A DNA stretch of 64,000 nucleotides from Chitinophagales bacterium (lineage in GTDB: Bacteria > Bacteroidota > Bacteroidia > Chitinophagales > UBA2359). Positions within the stretch are counted from its first letter, which is position 1. Every line of letters begins with the position of its first letter. Positions 56,895-64,000 of this stretch are shown piece by piece. The translations under genes and the position numbers were made by a program. The notes beneath the pieces were generated by a model. That model was not told where the DNA came from. It was given only the letters and a program-made list of their open reading frames with translations, and made no database searches. The DNA is taken from positions 186,001 through 250,000 of the forward strand of contig JACJXU010000001.1 in NCBI GenBank assembly GCA_020636475.1, in the 5' to 3' direction.

Positions 56895-57571
56895 TTTGTC
56901 GAATTTTTACGATGGTATTTTAAGAAATTGGTGTATGAAAAATCGAAAGTATCAGGGCTGGTAGTCAATAAATTATAAATTTGTATTTTATTATTTTTTA
57001 ATTGTACTAATCTATACCTAATTCTACCAAATACCACTTCGCCATAACTCACCAACAGGATATTGTCGTTTATACATTCTAAGGAATAAAATATACCATT
57101 CCCTATCCGTTTATAGTAGGTAAATGTTAGTTCAGAAGGGGTGGATTGCCCATAATCTCCCTGTTTAAAGTCAATGAATGCTTCTGTAAATCGAAAAAAT
57201 GTTCCTTTTTCTATATTGTATTTATATAGAGCAATTCCACTTGTTCTATATGATATGAGCGAGCTATCAATATCAAAAAAAATTATCCGAAATAAGATGG
57301 AATCCGACCACTGGATTAAATCAATATCTCCATTAAACTCGAAAGGATAATCATAATTTCTTACGCACAGACTATCTCCATTCTTGAATCTAAGTACAGA
57401 AATACTATCGTTTAGAGGAACATTTCGAACATATCTACTACTATCTATCAGCAGGCTTTCGGAAGCAAGAATGTTGTTTATAGGTACTCTCTGTGCATTT
57501 AGTAGTTGCAAACATAATGTGCAAGCTATAGCACTAATAAGGATAAGTAAATTCCGAAAATTTAATTTCAT
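56891..57571 (-). CDS. Exported protein of unknown function
   Basis: 226 residues from ATG 57571 (signal peptide MKLNFRNLLILISAIACTLCLQLLNA; an upstream ATG at 57583 adds four residues). Beta-rich: RYVRNVPLNDSISVLRFKNGDSLCVRNYD, then GIALYKYNIEKGTFFRFTE and CINDNILLVSYGEVVFGRIRYRLVQL, suggesting repeated strand pairs. No T9SS sorting domain. Not recognised. The start lies 38 bp inside the end of the upstream transglutaminase-like gene, and its stop overlaps the next start (ATGA). Confidence 0.7.
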   Translation of the reverse strand: MKLNFRNLLILISAIACTLCLQLLNAQRVPINNILASESLLIDSSRYVRNVPLNDSISVLRFKNGDSLCVRNYDYPFEFNGDIDLIQWSDSILFRIIFFDIDSSLISYRTSGIALYKYNIEKGTFFRFTEAFIDFKQGDYGQSTPSELTFTYYKRIGNGIFYSLECINDNILLVSYGEVVFGRIRYRLVQLKNNKIQIYNLLTTSPDTFDFSYTNFLKYHRKNSTK

Positions 57572-59012
57572 TGTCTTGTACATTTTTTGTGTTAGTTTTA
57601 AGTATAAAAGCCATTGCCTTAATTGGTTGACCAGATGGGTTGTTGGGAACTAAATAGAATACCATACCTTTCACAAGGTCTAATGCCTCATCTTCATAAT
57701 CTTTTTGGGTCGCTGATGAAAGCAGGGGATTTACTTTAAGACCATAAGAAGGGTCATAGTAAATTACATTCTCGTTTCCAAGTAAGTTTTTTGCCTTATA
57801 TACTACGAATGCGTGATCATTAAAAATAGAAATGGGGTCAGGATTATTCTGTCCTCGTTTACCTTCTTCTTCCCCACCTTTCGCAAAAATAGCACTTGGT
57901 GCATATACGCTGGATACATTTTCTAAAAAAATAAACTTATCGTAATCCCAATTTTTTACAAAAAAATTATTTGGAAAAATAGTGTTTCCATTTGGGGTTG
58001 TGTAATGATAAATATATGCCTTATAGCCAGGATGCAGTGTTTCTATATAATATGTATACGAGGTAATATCATTGTATGAAAAATTGGTCGGTGAGGGACG
58101 TATGGCAATATAGCTTGCGGGAATTCCCTGAATTCTTATCATTTCGTTCATATATACCTCCCAAGTGCCGCAAGTACCATCGTTTCCCGCAAAAAACTTC
58201 TCTAAAATTGTGCAGTAAGAGTCTTCTTTATTTCCCCAATAAGTTAATTCATCGCCAGCTAAGTCCTGGCATTTGGTTTCTTTAAAATAATCAAAAATCC
58301 TATCAACAATAGGGTCTGCATTTTTTTTGCCTTTTGCGTATTTGCAAGCAAAGTTGATAGAAGAGTGATGCACTCTAAAGTAACCACCTTCACTATAAAT
58401 GTTTTTATCATCCATGGGAATATTTTGATTTATCAGAGGTGCCTTCCAAGTCACATACAAATAATTATCACTTACGGCTATTTCCTGCCAAGGTCCGCTT
58501 TCCGAAAAAGCAATAAACCATTGGAGTTTGTAACTTTCAAAATAATCTACTTTTTCTTTGGTAAAAGCCTTGGTAGCTGCCGTTTTGGGGTAGTAATAGC
58601 TGCCATCGGTTTGTTTTTGGAGTTGTCGGGTAGGCAGATGATAACCATCAGGTGATTTGGCGTAGGCATATATTTTTTTTTCCTGCATCTGCCCACCATT
58701 GTCACATTCAATGGTAAAAAAAGCAGAAGTATAAGGCGTGGCACCGCTTACATACGCCACAGGGTTTTGGCGGACAGCCTTCCACGCAAGCGTAGAATCT
58801 TCTTCGGAATATAATTCTCCGGTTTCATCTTTAGCAATTTTTATCCATTCTTGGCTCTCCTTTGAGTCTTGTGGTGGCGGGGCGTGAAAATAAACTTCAT
58901 TTAGTTTATAAACTTCTTCCCCATATTCAAAAACTAAACTCTCGGGGGGGGGGGTCTGCGCATAAGCACTTAGTAAGGTGAGGCAGCTCAGGAAAAATAG
59001 TGGTAGCTTCAT
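57534..59012 (-). CDS. Exported transglutaminase-like protein, first gene of a five-gene unit
   Basis: 492 residues. Signal peptide MKLPLFFLSCLTLLSAYAQ. The C-terminal half has a transglutaminase-like catalytic layout: Cys 281 in NDGTCGTWEVYMNEMIRIQGI, His 400 in IFNDHAFVVYKAK and Asp 420 in NVIYYDPSYG, with the spacing and local hydrophobicity of Cys-His-Asp enzymes. The target is unknown; protein crosslinking or peptide cleavage is possible. Codons 20-23, just after the signal peptide, contain an 11-base C-run. It overlaps the downstream gene by 38 bp. Confidence 0.75.
   Translation of the reverse strand: MKLPLFFLSCLTLLSAYAQTPPPESLVFEYGEEVYKLNEVYFHAPPPQDSKESQEWIKIAKDETGELYSEEDSTLAWKAVRQNPVAYVSGATPYTSAFFTIECDNGGQMQEKKIYAYAKSPDGYHLPTRQLQKQTDGSYYYPKTAATKAFTKEKVDYFESYKLQWFIAFSESGPWQEIAVSDNYLYVTWKAPLINQNIPMDDKNIYSEGGYFRVHHSSINFACKYAKGKKNADPIVDRIFDYFKETKCQDLAGDELTYWGNKEDSYCTILEKFFAGNDGTCGTWEVYMNEMIRIQGIPASYIAIRPSPTNFSYNDITSYTYYIETLHPGYKAYIYHYTTPNGNTIFPNNFFVKNWDYDKFIFLENVSSVYAPSAIFAKGGEEEGKRGQNNPDPISIFNDHAFVVYKAKNLLGNENVIYYDPSYGLKVNPLLSSATQKDYEDEALDLVKGMVFYLVPNNPSGQPIKAMAFILKTNTKNVQDNEIKFSEFTYPY
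58944..58954 (-). repeat. Homopolymer of 11 C (coding strand) in the transglutaminase-like gene
   Basis: On the plus strand 11 consecutive G; on the coding strand ACC CCC CCC CCC GAG encodes T-P-P-P-E right after the signal peptide. With 11 bases the frame is open. Long homopolymers at this place are typical of slipped-strand phase variation, and also of sequencing error. Confidence 0.9.
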
Positions 59013-59082
59013 AGCATACGTGGTTTTATGTTACTTTTTATAATGTTACTTATGCAAGTATAGTGCATTTATTTATAAAAAA

Positions 59083-59090
59083 CAAATATA
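59083..59090 (-). promoter_or_regulatory. Possible -7 element for the five-gene exported-protein unit
   Basis: TATATTTG on the minus strand, 71 bp upstream of the ATG at 59012. Confidence 0.4.
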
Positions 59091-59652
59091 ATCCGTAATT
59101 ATTTTATTTTTTTACAATTCACTGACATTTAGTGCGTATTTGTAAACGATTGGGAAATTGCGTAAATAAAGATTGTTCCTTTTTCAAAAACCTATGATTA
59201 TCTCAATTTGTCCTGACGAAACGCAGTGAGGCATCTCATATTATACCAAAAAAGTATGAAAGTTGCGTATTGGTTTAAGTATTATTAGAGCAAGTATCTG
59301 CCTTGCAAGTTTGGGTACAAAACTACGCTTTGGGGTATCTTCGTTTTCTTTGGACAAGCAAAGAAAACGAAGCAAAAGAAAGGACACTTTTTTCAAGGTA
59401 TTTTTGCCCTGTTGGGGCAAAACCGCAGGTTTGGGGCTAAATTTTTTCCAAGGCTTCAAAAATTTCTAACGCCCCAATACTGCTTACGGCGAAAAAAGAT
59501 TTTTACCTTTGTTAATACACAATAGCTATTCGATTTTAGTATTATGTGGAGATTTCTCCCTTACGGTCGAAAAGACACATCGTTCTTCGGGTGAATTATC
59601 CATACGCAATATTTGCGCTGTTTTAGTATTATTCTCGTATGCTTCGGGCGGC

Positions 59653-59689
59653 AAAAAAACAGCCGACACGAAAATTCCGTATCGGCTGT
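59653..59689 (-). terminator. Intrinsic terminator after the DUF3078 gene
   Basis: Minus-strand stem ACAGCCGATACG / CGTGTCGGCTGT (one mismatch) with a 7-base loop, followed by TTTTTT, about 30 bp after the stop. Confidence 0.85.
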
Positions 59690-59718
59690 AAAAACATGGA
59701 AAAATTTATTACTCAAAA

Positions 59719-60711
59719 TTAAAACGTCAAGTTGTAGCTCATTCCTACCAACCAGTTGTGTTGCAATACATTCAATTTTATGTCTTCGTAGTTACCATTG
59801 TCAGGATTTACATTAAAAGAGTTTACCTCCTGCTCGTTGTAGCGCAGCGCAGAAGTAATCCCTACGGCAATGCCATTGAAAACTTTAAATCCAAAGGTAT
59901 TGGTCCACATAAGGCTGTGCAATCCTACATCAGGTGTAACGGTATTATCAGCATTAGTCAAATCGGCTTTGCCTTTGTAGCTAAGGAAACCGTCTAAACC
60001 ACTCGTCCAATTAACGCCCTTTATAAGCTCAGTAGCATAAGTTGCAAGAATTTTGCAACCGGCACTTGACTCATACTGCGAACCTTCTTCGGCAAATACA
60101 AAACGGTACGAAAGTGGGTGTACCATCAAAGTAAATTTCTCATTAGGAATATACGTAGCTCCCGCACCTAAATCCAAATACGCCACTTTGTCCACATCTT
60201 CTTTAGGAGAAATAAAGGTAGGCGTTTCAAAAGCTGCGTTGGCAGACAAGGCAATAGTTCTGGTAAGTTTATATCCTCCCAGCGAGTTTATTTTTAACAA
60301 ATCCGATGTTTGACGCAAGTCGTTTGTTCCGTCAGTAACACCCAAGCCTGTGTCAATTTTTTGCCAAGTAAGTATAGACAATCCATCATTCCGCCAAAAG
60401 TATTTGTCGGCATTGTAGTAAGCAAATGCGGTGGGATTAATGCCAATAGTGGTAGTAGTAGCTTGTGGCCCCAAAGGATTGGTTACAAAATTATTGGAGC
60501 CGGAAAAATTAAGTCCAATTAAACCAGCTGCACCAAAACGCCAGCCCGGATATTCCAAAATTTTCTTTTCTAAATCAGCAATTCCTGCTTCGGCAGTTTT
60601 AATGTCTCCCTTTAATTTGTCGATTTGTGCTTTGTATTCGGCTACGGATTGTGCTTGCACAAAACCCATAGAACCCACCAAAATTAAGGTACTAATTAAT
60701 AATTTCTTCAT
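59719..60711 (-). CDS. DUF3078 family outer-membrane protein
   Basis: 330 residues. Signal peptide MKKLLISTLILVGSMGFVQAQ; a short coiled coil (VAEYKAQIDKLKGDIKTAEAGIADLEKKI, about 23-52) in the periplasm; then a beta-barrel with GWRFGAAGLIGLNFSGSNNF, the start typical of DUF3078, and a series of amphipathic strands ending LVGMSYNLTF with terminal Phe. Barrel-forming outer-membrane protein, role unknown. The coiled coil before the barrel is the distinctive part, and could trimerise it or reach the wall. Confidence 0.82.
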   Translation of the reverse strand: MKKLLISTLILVGSMGFVQAQSVAEYKAQIDKLKGDIKTAEAGIADLEKKILEYPGWRFGAAGLIGLNFSGSNNFVTNPLGPQATTTTIGINPTAFAYYNADKYFWRNDGLSILTWQKIDTGLGVTDGTNDLRQTSDLLKINSLGGYKLTRTIALSANAAFETPTFISPKEDVDKVAYLDLGAGATYIPNEKFTLMVHPLSYRFVFAEEGSQYESSAGCKILATYATELIKGVNWTSGLDGFLSYKGKADLTNADNTVTPDVGLHSLMWTNTFGFKVFNGIAVGITSALRYNEQEVNSFNVNPDNGNYEDIKLNVLQHNWLVGMSYNLTF

Positions 60712-60850
60712 TGTTACAATAGATAGTTTTTAAATTTTAAAGATGTAGCAATTAGGACGATTGATGTCTTTTTTGTCACAAAAAATTAGTTTTTGGGAAT
60801 TTTTTTGTAAAAAATAGTATTATGCACTACATAGTACCAAATATTAACTA

Positions 60851-60858
60851 TATCTTTG
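60851..60858 (+). promoter_or_regulatory. Bacteroidota -7 element for the PadR operon
   Basis: TATCTTTG, 42 bp before the padR-like ATG at 60901. An upstream in-frame ATG at 60856 lies inside this element, which argues against that start. Confidence 0.6.
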
Positions 60859-60900
60859 CGTAAAATATTATTGTTGCAAAACAAATACCATAAAATTGAT

Positions 60901-61266
60901 ATGAAAGAAATAGATGCTCAAAACAAACTCAATAATGCGGTAGCGCAAATGCGCCGAGGCGTATTGGAACTTTGCACTTTGGCAATCATTGCTCGCGAAG
61001 AAATGTACCCATCGGATATTATTGAAGAAATGAAAACTGCCAATATTATTATCGTAGAAGGCACTTTGTATCCTTTGCTCACCCGCCTCAAAAACGAAGC
61101 ACTGCTCACGTATCGGTGGGAAGAGTCGAAGTCGGGACCGCCGCGAAAGTATTACAGCCTCACCGAAAACGGGCGCGAATACCTTGCTGCTTTGCAAATC
61201 TCTTGGGACGAATTGGTACATTCGGTAGGGAATATTCTTCAATCTTTTTCCAACAACGGAAAGTAA
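60901..61266 (+). CDS. PadR family transcriptional regulator
   Basis: 121 residues from the ATG at 60901. Winged-helix DNA-binding protein: MRRGVLELCTLAIIAREEMYPSDIIEEMK (first helices), then the classic IIIVEGTLYPLLTRLKNEALLTYRWEESKSGPPRKYYSLTENGREYL with the recognition helix and wing. Short C-terminal helix (SWDELVHSVGNIL) for dimerisation. Directly before a PspC-domain gene (47 bp), a pairing repeated across Bacteroidota where the regulator probably controls the membrane protein. Confidence 0.93.
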   Translation: MKEIDAQNKLNNAVAQMRRGVLELCTLAIIAREEMYPSDIIEEMKTANIIIVEGTLYPLLTRLKNEALLTYRWEESKSGPPRKYYSLTENGREYLAALQISWDELVHSVGNILQSFSNNGK

Positions 61267-61313
61267 AAAAATTGCTTTAAACCTTCTTATAAAAACAAAA
61301 AACAAATTGCTTT

Positions 61314-63656
61314 ATGGATAAGACAATAACCATCAATTTAAACGGCATTGTATATAATATTACCGAAGAAGCGTATTATTTGTTGCAATCCTACTTAGAA
61401 ACTATTCGCAGTCATTTCCGCTTTGAAGAAGGAAGTGAGGAAATTCTGACGGACATAGAAGCCCGAATTGGCGAAATTTTTTCCGAAAATCTAAAACAAA
61501 GAGGCTCAAGTGTAGTAACGCACGCCGATGTAAATCATACCATAGACCTTATGGGTTGGCCCGAAGATTTTGATATGGAAAAACGTAGCGCGTTTTCGCA
61601 GGAACAAACCAATGGAACTTCTGCGAACCAAAATGAATATAGTGGCAATACCCGACAAAAAAGAACCCATCGCTTGTATTTAGATGAGCAAAACAAAAGA
61701 ATTGCAGGCGTATGTGCGGGTATTAGCGCGTACTTGGGCATCGAAGACCCACTTTGGATTCGCCTTTTGTTCGTGGTGCTACTATTCGTTTCTTTTGGGA
61801 CAATGCTTTTCATTTACATTTTACTAATGGTAATAGTGCCACCTGCCAAAACGCCTGCCGAAAAATTAGCCATGCGCGGCGAACCGATTAATATTTCCAA
61901 TTTGGAAAAATCTTTTCGGGAAAATCTGAAAAATGTAGAAAACTCATTCAGTGCCTTGAGTAGCTCTTCGGGCGGAATGGTTAATAAAATTGGCAATGTT
62001 ATTTATCAAATACTAAAATTAGTTGCCACTGTTTTGTTTTTTCTTGCCAAAGCTACCGTAGGGCTGCTCGGGATTGCGCTTATTGTCACTTTTTTAGTCC
62101 TGCTCATCAGTCTTGCCTATAGTTTGTTTACTACCTTCGGCTATATCAACGATTATTTCATCAGTTCGCCCTTCCTTATCTTTTTAGCTTGGCTTTGCGC
62201 CTTTGTTTTAGCGGCTATTCCTTTGGCGTTGATAGCTTATTTTTTGGGACGTTTTGTTTTAAATATGCACTACAAACTCAGCTCGCGCGCAGTAGGACTT
62301 ATGATTATAGGCTGGTTTGCCGCAGCAGTAATGGCAGGATTTTTAGCTTTCAATTTTGGTAGTGAGTTTAAAAATGAAGCTAATTTTGAAAAATCGCAAA
62401 CACTTTACGTTTCTACGGATACGCTGTATATAGAAATGCTGGGCAAACAAGCATTTGAAGACCTTCAGGACAGTATGAATTATGGTGTCAATTTTGGTAA
62501 TTTGGCATTGGGAAATGGGCGTATTTTAAGCGATGATATTTCTTTTAATATTGAAAAAAATGAAAATCCGCGCATTGAACTAATACAAACAATACAAGCA
62601 CGCGGCAAAACCCGCAAAAGCGCAAAAGAATTGGCAGCAAACGTACAATATACCTTCAGTCAGCAAGATACGGTACTGAATTTAAGTCCGTTTTTTGAAA
62701 TAAATGCCGCCGACAAATGGCGCAATCAATCCGTTGACCTTACGCTAAAAATTCCCGTAGGCACTGCTGTGTTTTTATCTGATGCCAGTGCCGATATTTT
62801 GTACAACATTGATAATGTAACCAACACATACGACCACGATATGGGAAACAAAATCTGGTTGATGACTCCCAACGGATTAAGTTGTGTTTCCTGCCCGCCT
62901 CCGCCGGTACAAGAATCTTCGGAGCGCACCGACAGTTTGCAAATAAAAAACACCCAACAGCAATGGATAAGCCCTCCAACACGCCGATTGCCCAATACTT
63001 CTTTTGTGCAAACGTATCCTTTTACGCAGTTTGATGCCTTAGAAATAGAAGGTCCCTTTAATGTGCAAATAGAACAAAGCGAACAATGGCAAGTACGCGT
63101 AGAAGGCGATAAGCAGGCTGTAGAAAAAATTAGTTTACATCAAAACGGCGACCAACTCGAAATTACATTTGAAGAAGACGATAGTTTTTGGAAAAATTTC
63201 TGGAAAAATGCCAACAGCAGCGATAAAGTGTGGATTTTTATTCAAACACCGAAATTAAAAAAAGTAACCGCCTCAATGGCAGGCAAACTCTACTTTTATA
63301 ATCTTCAGCAAGAAGAGCTTAGCGTAGATTTGAGCGGCGCGACAAAGAGCAATTTCGAAAATATACAAATAGAACAACTGAACTTAGACCTCAGCGGAGC
63401 TTCTGACATAACACTCAAAGGCAATGTTCACCAATGCGACATAGCATCTTCAGGCGCATCGTCTATCAATGCCTTAAATATGTACACACACAACATGAAC
63501 TTAGACCTCAGCGGCGCGAGTAGTGCCGATGTGAACGTAAGCAAACAACTATCGCTAAGTCTTAGCGGAGCGAGTAAAGTAACTTACAAAGGCTCGCCTA
63601 AAATCGAAAAAAGTAACATCAGCGGAATGTCAAAAGTTAGTCCTATTATGCCATAA
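61314..63656 (+). CDS. PspC-domain membrane protein with C-terminal DUF2807 adhesin-like head
   Basis: 780 residues. N-terminal cytoplasmic part (EEAYYLLQSYLETIRSHFRFEEGSEEILTDIEARIGEIFSE), a PspC domain (HRLYLDEQNKRIAGVCAGISAYLGIEDPLWIRLLFVVLL, about 115-175), several transmembrane helices (about 225-345), then a large extracytoplasmic part whose end (FTQFDALEIEGPFNVQIEQSEQWQVRVEGD ... LDLSGASDITLKG ... LSLSGASKVTYKGS) is DUF2807, a beta-helix with repeated S-G-A-S turns. PspC proteins relate to envelope stress; the adhesin-like head is typical of the Bacteroidota version. Forms an operon with the PadR gene. Confidence 0.93.
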   Translation: MDKTITINLNGIVYNITEEAYYLLQSYLETIRSHFRFEEGSEEILTDIEARIGEIFSENLKQRGSSVVTHADVNHTIDLMGWPEDFDMEKRSAFSQEQTNGTSANQNEYSGNTRQKRTHRLYLDEQNKRIAGVCAGISAYLGIEDPLWIRLLFVVLLFVSFGTMLFIYILLMVIVPPAKTPAEKLAMRGEPINISNLEKSFRENLKNVENSFSALSSSSGGMVNKIGNVIYQILKLVATVLFFLAKATVGLLGIALIVTFLVLLISLAYSLFTTFGYINDYFISSPFLIFLAWLCAFVLAAIPLALIAYFLGRFVLNMHYKLSSRAVGLMIIGWFAAAVMAGFLAFNFGSEFKNEANFEKSQTLYVSTDTLYIEMLGKQAFEDLQDSMNYGVNFGNLALGNGRILSDDISFNIEKNENPRIELIQTIQARGKTRKSAKELAANVQYTFSQQDTVLNLSPFFEINAADKWRNQSVDLTLKIPVGTAVFLSDASADILYNIDNVTNTYDHDMGNKIWLMTPNGLSCVSCPPPPVQESSERTDSLQIKNTQQQWISPPTRRLPNTSFVQTYPFTQFDALEIEGPFNVQIEQSEQWQVRVEGDKQAVEKISLHQNGDQLEITFEEDDSFWKNFWKNANSSDKVWIFIQTPKLKKVTASMAGKLYFYNLQQEELSVDLSGATKSNFENIQIEQLNLDLSGASDITLKGNVHQCDIASSGASSINALNMYTHNMNLDLSGASSADVNVSKQLSLSLSGASKVTYKGSPKIEKSNISGMSKVSPIMP

Positions 63657-63896
63657 TCCTTTATATCTTGACTTGTAGTGACTTATTTTTCCCAAAAAAC
63701 TACCAAAATTTTCGCATATAACGTATCTTTATTCGCCCTATGTGTTTTTGAAAACTAATTTTTGTTTTACTTTGTACTTATTTTTGGAACCTAATTTAGC
63801 CTGACTATTTTTTGTTATTTACATTTTACTTAAACATTTATCAATCATTTACGATGGTTTCACCGCCATTATTATCGTACTAAAAGAAATTTTTAC

Positions 63897-64000
63897 ATGA
63901 AAGACATTATCGTATTTTGGGGAACCAATGAAAAAGACGAACGCATTTTAGTAATTGTTCGCCTTCGTCCTGATGATAGAAAAATTGACATTTGGACTTA
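63897..64000 (+). CDS. Start of an unrecognised gene, cut by window edge
   Basis: 34 complete codons: MKDIIVFWGTNEKDERILVI and then RLRPDDRKIDIWT. No stop before the window end. Too short to assign. The strand-like ILVIVRLRP and regular codon use suggest a real gene. It lies 240 bp after the PspC gene; I see no promoter motif that meets the consensus. Confidence 0.55.
   Translation, partial: MKDIIVFWGTNEKDERILVIVRLRPDDRKIDIWT

Larger units (their letters stand above)
59013..59718. other. 706-bp intergenic region with short repeat-like fragments
   Basis: AT-rich first half with a promoter-like motif at 59083-59090. Around 59200-59235 (TTTGTCCTGACGAAACGCAG...) and 59552-59575 (GATTTCTCCCTTACGGTCGA) are fragments that resemble short interspersed elements common between Bacteroidota genes. 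Short open frames on both strands (59241-59469) lack protein-like composition. The terminator of the DUF3078 gene is at the right end. Confidence 0.45.

Noticed and set aside
59241..59469. Small ORFs on both strands in the intergenic region
   Set aside because: Overlapping frames on opposite strands, Lys/Arg-rich or hydrophobic by base composition only, no domain evidence.

Overview
The window is from a member of the Bacteroidota. The signs are many Type IX secretion system (T9SS) C-terminal sorting domains of both type A and type B (gliding-motility CHU_C-like), the TAnnTTTG promoter element in front of many genes, no Shine-Dalgarno tracts, and families largely confined to the phylum (DUF3078, DUF3575-like, DUF4292, SprB-like repeats). 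I cannot name the genus; a gliding or T9SS-bearing Saprospiria/Chitinophagia/Sphingobacteriia-like lineage fits.

Layout. 1-3.4 kb: end-truncated lpxK and sucA (2-oxoglutarate dehydrogenase E1). 3.6-4.3 kb: a possible orphan Imm42-like immunity gene beside a nested palindromic element. 4.3-8.6 kb: two T9SS cargo genes in one operon. 8.9-11.2 kb: an outer-membrane barrel, a membrane fatty-acid-hydroxylase/sterol-desaturase family protein and a GNAT acetyltransferase. 11.2-14.3 kb: two paralogous secreted proteins, one split by a decayed ISAs1-like insertion sequence whose inverted repeats and 8-bp target duplication are still readable. 14.5-21.6 kb: prohibitin-like protein, alpha/beta hydrolase, EnvC-like factor plus DUF4292 lipoprotein, a possible PD-(D/E)XK nuclease coupled to a nitronate-monooxygenase-like enzyme, and a MoxR-like AAA ATPase. 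22-26.5 kb: SPOR/OmpA protein, a lipoprotein and a secreted M4 metallopeptidase.

26.6-34.4 kb is the strangest part: a minus-strand gene for a Cys-rich repeat protein (84-bp units) with a CUB-like domain and a type B sorting domain, followed by about 5 kb that repeats the array and the N-terminal region with very many small deletions. The damage continues into the 5' part of the neighbouring helical-repeat gene. This looks more like an unpolished or misassembled repeat locus than normal biology, although a decaying tandem duplication is not excluded. 35.7-39 kb: a large beta-helix/DUF11 surface protein without a visible sorting domain.

39.4-44.4 kb: ilvD-ilvB-ilvN-ilvC, the common enzymes of isoleucine/valine synthesis apart from the aminotransferase. 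44.4-52.6 kb (minus): a membrane protein with a GIY-YIG-like (T5orf172-type) domain, M42 aminopeptidase, pyruvate kinase, tsaB, malate dehydrogenase, and the lipid/translation cluster yceD-like, rpmF, fabH, efp, accB, cut by internal terminators. 52.7-59 kb (minus): five tightly packed or overlapping genes for exported proteins. The first, a transglutaminase-like protein, carries an 11-base homopolymer right after its signal peptide, a possible phase-variation switch for the operon. 59.7-64 kb: a DUF3078 outer-membrane protein, a PadR regulator with a PspC/DUF2807 membrane protein, and the start of an unrecognised gene.

Together: core metabolism (sucA, mdh, pyk, ilv, fabH, accB) interleaved with a rich exported-protein repertoire. 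No tRNA, rRNA or CRISPR array was recognised.
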